Of a stretch of DNA of 64,000 nt, positions 20,766 through 32,509 are shown in pieces (position 1 is the stretch's first letter; each line of letters starts with the position of its first letter). The notes below the pieces were generated by a model, which worked only from the letters and a program-made list of their open reading frames with translations, made no database searches and was not told the origin of the DNA. The position numbers were made by a program, and so were the translations under genes. Source of the DNA: Amorphophallus konjac (Eukaryota > Streptophyta > Magnoliopsida > Alismatales > Araceae); the NCBI GenBank assembly GCA_022559845.1, contig CM040128.1:79795247-79859246 (forward strand). The letters run 5' to 3'.

Positions 20766-23341
20766 GCCCTCCCCCCCTTAAAGGAATTTCATCCTCAAAA
20801 TTTCGGACGAGCACGGGAACAGGGGAAGAACGCCGTAACCCACTGACAACGCCGTCAGAGCCCCAGCACAGAAAACCACGATTCACACGAAAGCTCCAAT
20901 CCTGAGAGATGCAGCTAGACTTAAACACAAACAACACCTTGCTCCACGCGTCGAGCACACCGGCCATCAGAGCAGGCACACACAAAGGACATAGTCCAAC
21001 GTCACCTCAGACACCATGAAAAACCAATCACGGCACCACTGTCACCATCTCTCTCATCGAGGAGACACAGCCCTCGCGCGAGAGATAGCCACCGATGCAA
21101 CCCATGGTCGGCAGATGACCCAGACGCTAGTTTCGTAAACCCACCGACTGGTCTCACGCCCGACACAAAGGAACAGCCAAAACTGAGCTCCCACCAGCTC
21201 CCACAGCCATCTCAATAGACCACAACCAGAACAACGGCTCAGCGCCAAGAAACACCCCACACATGGCAAGCTGAAAGCCAGACATAACACTGTGCCAACT
21301 CTGTCAGAGGAAAAACTTTGTGTAAGCCCAGATCCCGTCCAGAAAGGCACATCCCAAAAATGACCACCAAAGGTCTCGCTGGTACGCGGCTCTCGCCACG
21401 CTTGAGCCCCAACAACTAGCATCTTTTGTCTATGAAAGACCACGTGCCGACGATCACCAACCGCTCGCTCAGGTTCTTCCTTCTTTCTTGGTCCTCCACC
21501 GGATCCGAAGGAAACATTCCAAACCTTGGCAACCCATCCGTCGACCCCCACACAGACCGATGCCACAACTCGAGCCACACTCCTCTCGGATACTGCATCT
21601 AAGCTCGATCATCGCACCAACTCGACCTTCTTGGGGAGCACGATGAAACCGAATGATAGATCCTGGTGTCTTCAGTCATCACCTCACTCGACTCAGACTC
21701 ACAGGGGAACCATCCCATGCTGGTCACCAAACAAGGGATAACCATTGCGACACCAACGTCCCGTCAAGGACCACCAATCTGACGCCAATCTCGCAAAAAG
21801 GCCTCCGCCCACAGGCGTCACTCTTCCGTCTGGTCTCATCAAATTACTCAACTTCCGTCAGGAGACATCCTCAGCAACCCTATCTGGGCCCAACACCGAC
21901 GCCTGACACGACTTCCACCACAAGAACAGGGTACTCATGCAGCGCACTAGCCAGCACATTCCCCAACACTCCATCCTGCCAGTGCCAAGAACCATAATAC
22001 CTCGGGCAACGGCATGGCAACTACACGTTTCACACCGAGGAACCAATCCTCTGATGCTCAACGTAAACTCAGGAATCCGCCCGTAGCAACCAACGCTACG
22101 ATCCTGAACCAGTGGGTCACAAGCCCACCACACTTCCGCTACGTACTCTGATCCACGCGCACACAGTCACAAATTCTTAGAAACACCGCTCAACCGGCAC
22201 TCGTCCTTCTGAAACAGCGCCAGCACCCTTACACGACAAGGGAAAGGGCGCAACTTCTCACAGGCAACCACCTTGCCAAGACAAGGGGCACGTCTCGCAC
22301 GGACTTCATGGCGCACAAGGCCAACCGATCCGAACACGCAATGCAAGATGACAAACCTTAGCCTAACACAATCTCTCCAACTAAAGGAGAAACCAAACGC
22401 ACTTCCGACCAACGGAAGGACTCCACGCTCGACCTGACCTTGAACCTCGCGCACGCTAGAAACAGCACCATCCAGCACCAAGGAAAACCATCACTTCCAT
22501 CGGGTCAACGCCTCCGACACACTCGGCGAGTGTCACGTCGGACCACAATCACAGCATCTCTCGATGCACCACCGCTGCAATTCCTCGAACTGTAACACAC
22601 CACGCCAAGAGACGCAACACGAGCCATAACGACAATCGCCAACGCTCATCCTCGAGTCCCGAACTCACCGCGGAACCTTCACACCTCAGACCAAATCCAA
22701 GGCGAACACACCCCATCGATTGACAGAAGCGCAGCAGCAAAGACTTACCCGGACATCTCTGCCAAGTCCTGACTTGAAATCCGTAGAACAATCGGGACCG
22801 ACACATCATTTCTGACGCCACAGAGCATGACAAGAACATCAGGCTCGACGCAACAGCAGCTCACAAAGAAGATCATCCGCTCACCCGAGCACACTTCTCG
22901 ACCAGAACACCTCAGGAGCTGGACAAACCTCAAGCTAGAGTGGCCAAAAACTGACAGCAGCTCCCTCGAAGCACACTCATGGCCACTTAACCACGAACAA
23001 TCCTCTCCAGCCACCTGACCACGCTGCAGATTCCTCGAACGCAGAACCGCGAGCTCACGCATGCCAGCAACCTCTGCCCAACGCAGCACAACCAAGGCCA
23101 CCACCGATGAGGGAGAAGGCTCTTGACCTCGATCCTTAGACCCCATGCTGGCACGAAAACTGCGGACAACAACCACCTTCACAGCGCCACGCAGCGCACT
23201 CAAGCTCTCAAGCAAGAAACTAGGCGGAAAGCGAACATAAAACCATATGCCAGCTGCCGACTGTACTGGACCTTATGGACTCTGATCTCTGCTATATTTC
23301 GAATTCCTATGTACGTCCACAACCTCCGCTCTGATACCAGC
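20766..23341 (-). mobile_element. Element E internal region (minus strand), no recognisable gag or pol
   Basis: Bounded on the minus strand by a primer site (23339-23328) and a polypurine tract TAAGGGGGGGAGGGC (20780-20766). The tract is preceded by a TTTTGAGGATGAAATTCC phrase typical of the 3' ends of Del/Tekay-type elements (family knowledge, from memory). The longest minus-strand ORF is 174 codons (21578-21054) with no motif I recognise. At 2.6 kb, without RT or integrase, E was a non-autonomous derivative. Confidence 0.7.
23328..23339 (-). promoter_or_regulatory. Primer binding site of element E (initiator tRNA-Met type)
   Basis: Minus strand TGGTATCAGAGC, two bases inside the LTR end at 23342. 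Confidence 0.85.
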
Positions 23342-23699
23342 TGTAACAACCCGAGAATCTGATTAACGGGAGAGACCCGATAACCCGAGACTCGAACCGC
23401 CGCCCACGAGCCGGGAGGGCTCGGAAGGGCTAAAAGGAGTGTGGAGGCACAAAGAAATAGGAAATAAAGTAGGACAATTCAACAATTAACAGAAATAAAT
23501 AAACAACTACAGCTACAACAGAGTCTAATCCAACAGAAAGTACAGTCTAAAGTAGTAAAGCGTACCACATGTCGAGTGAACACTCAGCCCGGTGAGCTGG
23601 CAATTGAGAACCTCTGCACCGCGCCCTCGAACCTCGAGGAAGAACGCTACACCTGAAAAGGAGGGAATGAGTCTCCAAAATAGAGACTCAGCAGGGATC
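23342..23699 (-). repeat. 5' LTR of element E, distal part, interrupted by element D
   Basis: On the minus strand this is the last 358 bases of the 5' LTR, ending ...GTTACA at 23342, which mirrors the TGTAAT start. The rest lies at 51570-54394. Element D is inserted between them with a GGATC duplication (23695-23699). Confidence 0.75.
23695..23699 (+). repeat. Left target-site duplication of element D
   Basis: GGATC, repeated at 51565-51569. Confidence 0.85.
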
Positions 23700-23915
23700 T
23701 GTAGACACGCCAAAATTGACGTTACTGTGAGTGCATCTCGTATTATCTTGTAATGCCCCAATTTGACCCTCCAATTAACTTTGTTTGAGTTATTTTTCCC
23801 AATTTTCTTGGATTTCTCCCTTTTTTCCCCTCTTCTTATTTTTCCCTATTTTTTGGATTTTTTGGGCAGTTTTCTCTATTTTTTTGAATTCACGACTTGA
23901 AGTGGGGCGTGTTTT

Positions 23916-24180
23916 AATTAACGGCCTGGTCTGAGGCGCGTTTTGAAGAAAGGACGACTAGAGGCAAAGGCGTCAGTTTCTGGAATTTTCTGGTTTCCAA
24001 AACAGAAAAATAAGAATTAACGACCCTCCTTGGGTCGTGTTTTTAAATAACGCCTCTCCCTCAAGCGTCTCTTCATCATTTTTAAATACAGAAAGTTTTT
24101 ATTGCTAAAATTAAATCCGTGAATTAACGCTTTTGTTCCAGTCGTGATTTCAATTAACGCCTTGACCAAGGTCGTCAATT
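23916..24180 (+). repeat. Short hairpin cluster in the D LTR
   Basis: Includes ACGACCC-TCCTT-GGGTCGT (24020-24038, seven pairs). A second, ACGCCT..AGCGT at 24050, has one mismatch here but is perfect (ACGCCT..AGGCGT) in the 3' LTR copy at 49987-50005. A third, ACGCCTTGACCAAGGTCGT, is weaker. Confidence 0.65.
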
Positions 24181-24199
24181 CTTGTTCAATTCCGAACTC

Positions 24200-24805
24200 C
24201 AGCAGCACCCCTTCATTTCCTCACTTACACTCCTTTTTCATTTGCGAGAGGGTTCCTATGGCTTCCTAATATTGAAAGGACACTTGGAGGAAGGATCCCC
24301 CTTTCAATCCTACCAAAACTAGGTTTTCTAATTTTTTATAGAATTAATTCCGAATTTCCCTTCTTTCCTCATTTAACCTCCTTTTCCACTTGGGAAAGGG
24401 TTCTATGACTTTCCAAGGTTGAAGGGACACTTGCCTAAGGTTTATCTCTTCCAAATCCAACTAAAACATGTTTTCTTATTTTCTCTTGGAATTAATTCCG
24501 AATTTCCCTTCCTTTCCTCATTTAACCTCCTTTTCCACTTGGGAAATGGTTCCTATGACTTTCCAAGGTTGAAGGGACACTTGCCTAAGGTTTATCTCTT
24601 CCAAATCCAACTAAAACATGTTTTCTTGTTTTCTCTTGGAATTAATTCCGAATTTCCCTCTCTTTCCTCATTTAACCTCCTTTTTCACTTGGGAAAGGGT
24701 TCCTATGACTTTCCAATGTTGAAGGGACACTTGCCTAATGTTTATCTTTTCCAAATCCCACTAAAACATGTTTTCCTAATTTTCCTTGGAATTAATTCCG
24801 AATTT
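24200..24805 (+). repeat. Four 150-base tandem repeats in U3 of D, each ending in a 12-base palindrome
   Basis: GAATTAATTC recurs at 24341, 24489, 24639 and 24789; spacing is 148, 150 and 150. The last three carry the full perfect palindrome GGAATTAATTCC. Because 150 is a multiple of three, a spurious ORF with a 50-residue repeat results. The array stops just before the TATA box at 24812, like an LTR enhancer array. It is repeated at about 50140-50745. Confidence 0.85.
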
Positions 24806-24811
24806 CAACCC

Positions 24812-24819
24812 TATAAATA
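24812..24819 (+). promoter_or_regulatory. TATA box of the D 5' LTR
   Basis: CCCTATAAATAGAATCTCTC, conserved in the 3' LTR at 50751. Confidence 0.7.
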
Positions 24820-25629
24820 GAATCTCTCTCTCCCTTGTGAAAAATAATCAAGATCAATTCAAGAGGAGGTGCTGCCGAACCAAAGGCTCAAGGAGGAAGA
24901 CTCCCATGCACCTAAAAGCTTCATCCATGGAGTTCTTCTTCCTCTATTGAAGATTTGAAGCCTCTACATCCATGGAGTTCTACATCCTCTTCTTCCTCCA
25001 TTGAAGATCTTCATCCTAGCTTGAAGCCAAATTGGAGAAAACCACTAAGCTTTCACCCTCCTATCTCTTATTTTTGCTTTAGTTAATTGCATACATCATA
25101 TCATTTTTTCTTTTATTTCTTTATTGAGATCTTCCCCTATTGTGCACTCTAGCACATCTCCATAGTGCAACACTTGCACATCTCTCTCTATTCTTCATCA
25201 TACATCATCTTTTACCTACCCTTTTGCATAGTGGTTTTAAAGGCCAAACACCAATAAGGTGTGTTCATATCCATGCTTTCTATGTCCATATTTACATTTG
25301 GATTTGATGCTACACATCTTGGTTTCTAATCCATGTTTGTTTATTGGTGTTTGTTAATTTCGTAAGGGTAATCAATCAAGGAAAACTCTCTTCATCGGTC
25401 GGCCGATAGAAAGAGAAGGTGCACTCACAATCTCCCCCGCATTTAAGGTATTTATATCGCGATCCCTCCATTGATTATTTGTTATATCCTTTGAGCCCCT
25501 CGCGTCTCTGGCGATCACATTCCCCTTAGCATCCTCTCATGCTCCCCTTTTCTCCCTCTTTTCCCATTCTTCTATTCATTTTCTTTTTCCTTTTAATTGT
25601 TCTAAGTGGATTTCTTAGAATCTACAAAT

Positions 25630-25641
25630 TGGCGATCACGG
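25630..25641 (+). promoter_or_regulatory. Primer binding site-like sequence of element D
   Basis: TGGCGATCACGG three bases after the LTR end. It starts with TGG as primer sites do, but I could not name the tRNA. Confidence 0.55.
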
Positions 25642-25953
25642 TGTGACCCCTTTCATTTTTCTTTTGATTACCCTTTCCCCTTGGGCACCCACGTGTGCCA
25701 TCCCCCATTTGCACCCACGGTGCGTCTCCATTTGTGCTCCACGTAGCACTCTCCCTATGTGATTTGTCAGTTTGATAGGTTTTTAGAAATTCCATTTATC
25801 CATCTCTTTTTTAAAAAAAAAATGATAAGCATGCTATATCCCTTGTCATGTTTGATTGCCATGATTCTTATACTGAGATTGTGAGTGTTTTTCATTTCTG
25901 TCGGTATTTTCCACTGTTTGAGCCCTATGGCCGTTGAAGTATTGAAGTAATTA

Positions 25954-26220
25954 ACGCCCCTCTCAGAGGCGTCTTTTATCAGTATAACGCCTCACATCAA
26001 GGCGTCTTTCACTTGAATAGCGCCTTACTGTAAGGCGTCATTTTTATTATCATTGTTTATTCGTGCTGATTACTGCCATTTGACGCCCCTGCTCCCGGGC
26101 GTCCATTCTAGAGAAAGCGCCTCACCCAAAGGCGCTATTTTACTCTGCTTGCACTTTTTACAGTGACTAGCGACTGACGCTTAGACGCTATTTATTGATA
26201 TAGCGACCTTTCCCAGGTCG
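25954..26220 (+). repeat. Leader hairpin cluster of D: seven stem-loops with different stems
   Basis: In order: ACGCC..GGCGT (25954-25972), ACGCC..GGCGT (25987-26005), CGCCTTA-CTG-TAAGGCG (26021-26037), GACGCCC..GGGCGTC (26082-26103), AGCGCC..GGCGCT (26116-26136), TAGCG..CGCTA (26168-26190), CGACCT-TTCCC-AGGTCG (26204-26220). All stems pair fully although their sequences differ; most loops are 3-9 bases. Linkers are T/A-rich. The cluster lies between the primer site and the ORF, i.e. in the leader where packaging signals often are. Confidence 0.75.
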
Positions 26221-26695
26221 TCATTTTGTTCTGTGTTGTTATCTGCTTGATACTGTCTGCTGCATTCATCCTTGCATTGGTTTGGGAGACCTCCTCTCCC
26301 CACACTTTTAGGAGTCACACCACCCTCTTGGTGAAGGAAGGACCCTCCATTGAGCACTCCGTCTCATTGGACCGGAAATTCCTAAACCAAGCCTCCATAA
26401 GTCCCCGCACCCGTGGATTCCCTCACGGATGCTGGGCAAGTTGTACCTTTGAAGTCCCGGGTTTAGTTGGCCTATGCATGGTGAGAGAGTGTTCCTAGTT
26501 GGCATCGGAGAAAACCACATTTGAAACTAGGTTCCCCCCCTTGAGTGATCACATCAATTTGCATAAAATCAATTAATTTGCCAAGGTTCAAATAAAAGAA
26601 ATCAATGGTAACCCCATCCTAGCTTGTTTGCTATCTATGTGAGCTGTTTTGATTGCACATTGAATTGTTTGGGATACCTTGATAAGAAAGTCGAC

Positions 26696-27290
26696 ATGTT
26701 TAACTCAATTAATGTTCATGAGGGTGATCAACCTAGCACATCTTATTCCCTTCAATTTCAACATATTCATCACAACTCTCACCATAATCTTTTAAAGGGA
26801 CCACGCCCTCATCTTCACAGTTTTGCCCCACCCATGGGCAATATCCAATCCCATGGTCCCTCGCCTCAATCGCGAGCCACTACTCCTACGGGACCGTCTT
26901 CTCCCGAAGATGAGAAGGTCTCCCAGATCTTGCATGCATTAGATCATCTCACCCCTCAACAAATCCAAGCCCTTAAGGCCGTTGTTGAGGGTGCACCTCA
27001 TTCCCCTCATCCTCCTTCCAATCCTACGCGGGTGGCCCATCACCCATCTCCTCCTATTCACACTTCTCCTCGGGTGGTCCAATACCCGCCTCCTTCGTCC
27101 ACACCTACCCCTATTCGGGTGGCCCGTCACCCGCCTCCTTTTATTCCTCCTCCACCACGGCCCCAAGGCCCATTTATTCCTTGCAACCCGGCCCATCCGG
27201 GTTCTTCTATGGGTCATCCCATTAATCCCCTTCCACGGCCTTTTTGTGCGGCCCTTCCTTCAAGGCCCTGCCGACCTCTGTTGCTCAAGT
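26696..27290 (+). pseudogene. Element D ORF, 5' part: proline/histidine-rich protein before a frameshift
   Basis: The ATG at 26696 begins MFNSINVHEGDQPSTSYS. A short helical segment follows (DEKVSQILHALDHLTPQQIQ), then P/H-rich repeats of the kind (T/P)RV(A/V)xxPPP at about residues 110-170. Near 27245-27250 the sense reading moves from this frame to the one at 27244-30105, consistent with a single-base deletion. It holds the usual position of gag but I see no Retrotrans_gag or zinc-knuckle motif. Confidence 0.5.
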
Positions 27291-30105
27291 CACACCCCTC
27301 CAACAAACTCTTCTCGACAAAGTCACTTTGTTGGAGGAACAATTAAAGAGGGTTACGAGTCCACGGCCCGCTCCTCCTACTCCAGTCAATCCCCTTTATG
27401 CGGCTCTAAATGACATTACAAAGATGGAGAAAGATTGGAAGGATAGGAGAGACTGCTACGGCGTCGACAGTTCAAGCAAGCAAGAGCCGGCAGATTTCAA
27501 CGTTCAAGTGGACGCTGTCCATCCTCCACCCATTCACCCTGTTCATTCATATGGGCCTCCGCCTCTGCCTACGCATTCACACTTGCATTCACCACATCAT
27601 CTGCAATACCATTACATTCCACCACCTACTAATACATCTCCACCATGGCATCCACTTGAACTCGATAATGAAGAACCGGCAATTGAAGAATTCAAGACGG
27701 CACATGATGATGAAGCTCTGCAGGCATCCCTTCCGAGTTTTCTTCGTTTGTCTCTCCCTCCGCTACCACTGGATGAACCCCCTGCTCAAGACGATGCCAT
27801 CATCCTTAATATAACCCCCGCTTCTAAGACTTATTGGTGTTATGACGAGGGATCAATACTCCAATCACCCATGTCGGCGCACCAAGACATGTCTCCTACC
27901 CCAGACACCGCTCGCCCCATTCGGTGTTTCCTCCGGACCAAACCTGATACTTTTACACCTCCTGCTATACCATCAGCCTCCACAGCACTGGCCTCCGCTA
28001 AACCTCCACCTGCTATACCATTAGCCTCCACTTCATCAGCTAACCTCCTATTACCGCCACCTCGGCCCTCCATTATACCTTTAACCCATGACCTAGCCAC
28101 TCCTATTCCACTACTTAACCCTTCATCCTTACCCGTGGCTAATCCTGAGCAGGATTCACCCCTTTTTGCACTCGAGCCAACCCCGACTGCTTCCGAGCAA
28201 AGGGAGAAGCTCGACGTGTTTGAACCGCCATTTCCACTCACCCTTTCTCCAACACCTTCCATTATACCTCCACCATCTATGGAACCTTCCGTCTCCGCTT
28301 CACCCCCCTTTACTACTCGGAACGGGTGTCCTTCTGTAAGTACTTGTGATGAAGATGATCAAGAGCCGGAAAAGAAAGATTTGGCCGCGGCCATGATGTT
28401 CAAGATGCAAGAACTTATTTGTCGAATGCCAATCCGGGTTGTTGTGCCAAGAATGGTCGAAGAGGCCAAGCCCCCGCCGCTGCTCGCCAGAAGAGAATGC
28501 CAAGAGTTGATGCCGTATAAGTCTATGTCCAAGGGCCAGACAGGGCACCCCTTGTTCCGATCCTTCAATCTGGAACCTTCTATTTCATACAAGGGGCGAA
28601 CGCCCGCTTTGTTCAACACTTTTCAAACACCACAATCCTTGGATATGACAATGCTTCACGCTCTAATTTTCCAATTCTCTCACATTGTCACTCTTCACCC
28701 TCCAAGGGAGTTGGCAGTGATTGTTAAAGCTTCATCACAGACTTTGATTTTATCCGGTTGTACACTTTTGCTGCCGTGGAGGGGTAGACATGCTTCACTA
28801 AGGGACCTTCCACCTTCTATTCAACTTCACCCACATTCACATCTATCATCGATTTTTCATGGGCCACTCCACAGGCGAAGAGGAGGATCTCATCCCTCGT
28901 ATTCTTCACATTCTTTGCATTTCATGCATTCATTGCATCTGTTGCATTGCATCCGCATACATTTGCACTTCTTCTTTCTCGGGTTTCCGGACCCGTATCT
29001 TCCCCGCCTTCCGGAACCTCCGGATCTTCTGTATTTCCCATCTTATTCATCTTCATCCTCAAGATCTGCGGGTCCCCTTACACTGCCCGGGCATTGCACC
29101 CTCTCCAATCTTTCCTCAGGGCATCGTGCCCCTTTCCAACCATTACATTCGGACTCCCCAAATTTCTCTCCCGTCCTCCCTGGGCATCGCGTCCCATGGT
29201 ATCTTCCTCCTCCGGAACCTCCGCATCTCGCTCTTTGGGCATCGCGCCCCTGCACACCCTCAAGTCCGGATCTTCTGGGCTTCTTACTGATTCTCCCTGG
29301 GCATCGTGCCCCTTTCCGTCTTCTTCCTCCGGAACCTCCGGACTTTCTCCCAGGGCATCGTGCCCTTTTCTATCTTCTTCCTCCGGAACCTCCAGATCTT
29401 TCACCCCTCTCTTTATCCCTTGAGCATCGCGCCCCTTTCCGTCTTCTTCCTCCGGAACCTCCGGATCTTTCTTTTCTCCTTGGGCATCGCGTCCCATGGT
29501 ACCTTCCCCCTCTAGAACCGCCGGACTCTCTTTCCTTCCTCCTAGGGCATCGCGTCCTTTCTGATTCTCTTCCTTCAGAACCTCCGGATTCTCCATCTTA
29601 TTCTCTTTATCTTCTTTCGGGGCATCCCGACCCTTCTGATTCCATCCCTCCGGAACCTCTGGACCCTCCTGATCCTTTTCATCCACTCTTCCCCGGGCAC
29701 CGCGTCCCTTGGCATCTCATTTCTCCGGAACCTCGGACCCTCCTGATCCTTTTCATCCACTCTTCCCCGGGCACCGCGTCCCTCGGCATCTCATTCCTCC
29801 GGAACCTCCGGACCCTCCTGATCCTTTTCATCCACTCTTCCCTGGGCACCGTGTCCCTCGGCATCTCATTCCTCCGGAACCTCCGGACCCTCCATCTTTC
29901 TTCCGATTCATCTTTCTGCTCCTCCGGGACATCACATCCTTCATTTTCTTCCTCCTTTTCCATCATCTTTTTCCCTATTTTTCCCAAGGGCACCGCGTCC
30001 CTCAATATTTTATCCCTCCGGATGATTCCTCCTATCAGGATTCTCCTCCACAACCTCCGGACCCTCCAGATCTGCCTCGTTCCATCTATCAATTTCTTCT
30101 TCTGA
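27244..30105 (+). pseudogene. Element D ORF, main part: long proline-rich protein of unknown family with 25-residue repeats
   Basis: Open for about 950 codons after the presumed frameshift. Near the start is a short coiled coil (LLDKVTLLEEQLKRV). The middle is P/S/T-rich. At about 28360-28700 is a denser segment (KKDLAAAMMFKMQELICRMP, later RSFNLEPSISYKGRTPALF) that looks like a folded domain; I do not recognise it. The last third is built from PPEPPD and GHR(V/A)P repeats encoded by the 29080-30000 array. Joined with the first part the product would be about 1,130 residues. The frame surviving this long without pol suggests it mattered to the element. The function is unknown. Confidence 0.45.
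29080..30000 (+). repeat. About 14 degenerate tandem repeats in the D ORF
   Basis: GGGCAYCGYGYCCC followed by CTCCGGAACCTCCGGA recurs about every 55-75 bases. Three late copies (29694, 29769, 29844) are exactly 75 bases apart and encode the 25-residue unit GHRVP..LIPPEPPDPPDPFHPLFP. Each copy can form GGGC..GCCC and TCCGGA pairings. Confidence 0.75.
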
Positions 30106-30189
30106 TTCCCCCTAATCTTGGGTCCGACCCAGACTTCTTCCACATCCACTGCCTTGGGCATCTGCCCATTCTCTCACTGCTTTCGAGGC

Positions 30190-32504
30190 TTTAGTCCTCA
30201 CTCCTCCTTCTAATTCTCCGCTTCTTCTGTAGACCTTTCATGTGATCAGGGTCTCCACACCTTAGTGAGGGAGTTCTAGCCCTCGCCTCTCTTCCTTTTT
30301 TTCCTTATTCGTCTGAGTCTGGTCGTGGCACCACTCCTTCTTGTTAAGCCACTTTCAAACCCTTTGCTTCCAATCCTTTTGACTGCCAAAGAGGACTATC
30401 CCACGATGATCAACCTCGCCTCTGACAGCTGCTTCTACAAAGGTTGCAAGGTAACATATTGGCGTAAGTACTCATTTCATGATATCATTATCTCATTGCT
30501 TCACGATGATTTTCAAAATAAAGTGCTTCTTAACAAGATTAAGAGTGGTAGTCAAGACCTTTATCCTAGGTCGAATCTTTATCTTTACTAAATCATTCTC
30601 AAAACAGTCTTTTAGGCTTGTTTTTGCAGCACCTTTGGTAATAAAAATCCCACGCTGGGAATTCAACGTTCTCTCCCTACTTGTTAAGAGTAACATTCAG
30701 CTAGGCATTCCACACACTTCACGGCGTCCTTAGCCGGCTCCTTTGGTTAAAACACCGTTGCTACTTTGGCCATGCCATGAGAATTCCTGAAAGTCTTTTC
30801 TCTTCTTTACTCGGCCGAATGCAGGGGCAAGAGGTTGACGGATGAGATGACTCACCAGGGTAATCCTCAATACGAGAGGAGTCTCAAATAGGGGCAGTCT
30901 TGACCCAAAATCAATATGAGTTTTCATTGAGTTTTCATGATATACATCTCGCCAAAAGGGCTATTATGAAAATCAAGTCAAAATTTCGATAAAAGTAAAA
31001 TTGTGAATTATGGCATGTCAAGAGAGGCAAAGTCCCCGCAGGGAAAACCCTGGTCGTATGCATGTCAAGGGTCTAAAAATCAAAGGCACAAAGCCCCGGT
31101 ACAACAGACTACCTCTTTGAGGGGAAACACCTTGGAAGGAATTCAAGTCCCGACATCTCCCATCCTGCATAAAGCTTATCCTCAATTATTCTTCTCTTCT
31201 CCCTCTAAGACCGAATGTTTCTCGGGTATGGCCTTGGTAGGAGCACCGTTAATCTAGGGCAGTCAGTTATAGGGCGCCACCCTTCAATGCACGCTCTGCT
31301 TTGGGTAATTTTAGCGAAAGGGGAAGGAACAAGGACCCCTAGCCAGTGGTTCAAAAACACCCTTTGATGCTGCATTAACTATGTCTAAACCAAAAAAAAA
31401 AATCAAAAGAAAAAAAAACAAAAAAAAACTTGAATATTTCCTAAGTCAAAACCCAAAAAATAGAATATTTTCTAAGCCAAAATCCAAATAAAATTGAATA
31501 TTTCCTGATCAAAATCTAACAAAAATTGAATATTTTCAAAATTCATAATAAAAATTCAAATATTTTTCAAAATCCACATAAAAATTGAAATATTTTCAAA
31601 ACTCATAAAAATTTGCATATTTCAAAATCTAAAAAAAATTGCATTGTATTTTTCTGATGGTGCTTTTTGCAGGAACAACAACTTTGCAAGGACCAAGAGC
31701 ACGGGATGAGTCCTCTCCATTCATTGCCATCTACCTTTTGATTCTTCCCATATTCACAATTGATCACATCTTCATAATTTGCTACGCATTACTCCGATTA
31801 TTCATCTCCAAATCTTTTTTATCAAATCTTACTGATCACTCCGCTGATGGGCATTATCAGATCTTGATCATTCAACTCCAAATCTTGATTAGCCAAGTTG
31901 TCATCCTCATGACAAACGACAAACAATGATGCTATGCTATCTATGTTTTAATGATGCTATCTATGCTATTCTTGAATATGATACATACCTGCTATTGATG
32001 CTTTGATTCATGCTATGCTTGCTATGCTTAAATGCCTTATTCATTGCTTGTTATCTTTTATATCTTGGCTGATGAATCTTTGAGCACAGGAAGAAGCTCT
32101 TGGTCCCACCGACTGGGCATCATCATCCAAGCCCCACGGTGCTTGCACCTCATTTCTCAGTTCCCCTATGCTCATTGCTATCACCATCCCCCCTGTATGC
32201 ATTCTACTATATGTTACATACGCTACTAGATTATATCAAGGACCTTGTGACTTTGGTAAATCTGAGATTTGAGTTCCCTTCATCAAAAACAATGATGATT
32301 CCAGAGGAGTCTTAGTCACACGGATAGGCCGTTGAGCCGTCCAAGACTGGGGACGATGGTTCCCTTTTACGAGTTGATGCGTGGATAAACGGGCTTCAGC
32401 TTAGTATCGGCTCGCAGAATGGGTTTCTTGACCCAATCTTGGCAGTTTAACAATATTATCCTTGATTATATTATATTTTCATTTGTTTTAATTTTTCCTT
32501 TTAA
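30190..32504 (+). other. Non-coding internal sequence of D
   Basis: No ORF with coding character. At 31390-31640 there are about seven degenerate 35-38 base repeats of the form ATTGAATATTTTCAAAATC.A, and at 31930-32010 GATGCTATCTATGCTAT repeats. Confidence 0.6.
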
Positions 32505-32509
32505 ACCCA
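32505..32509 (+). repeat. Left target-site duplication of element B
   Basis: ACCCA, repeated at 49122-49126. Confidence 0.85.

Larger units (their letters stand above)
23700..25626 (+). repeat. 5' LTR of element D (1927 bases)
   Basis: Runs TGTAGACACGCC...GAATCTACA and pairs with the 3' LTR at 49635-51564 (1930 bases), differing by scattered substitutions and small indels. TATAAATA lies at 24812-24819. U3 holds short GACGCC/GGCGTC-type hairpins (about 23916-24180) and four 150-base tandem repeats (about 24200-24805). Confidence 0.95.
25627..32509 (+). mobile_element. Element D internal region, left part (LARD-like, no pol)
   Basis: Starts with spacer AAT and a primer-site-like TGGCGATCACGG (25630-25641; tRNA not identified). 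It contains a hairpin cluster (25954-26220), a long proline-rich ORF with one frameshift (26696-30105), 2.3 kb of non-coding sequence, and then the insertion of B at 32510. It resumes at 49127. No protease, RT, RNase H or integrase motif was found in about 7.4 kb, so D fits a large retrotransposon derivative (LARD) or similar. Confidence 0.8.

Noticed and set aside
21054..21578. 174-codon minus-strand ORF in element E
   Set aside because: Lies in E's sense direction, but composition is W/C/V/G-rich and no gag or pol motif is visible; kept only as a remark.
24419..24820. 133-codon ORF with a 50-residue repeat
   Set aside because: Arises from the 150-base U3 repeat, is upstream of the TATA box, and is present in both LTRs.
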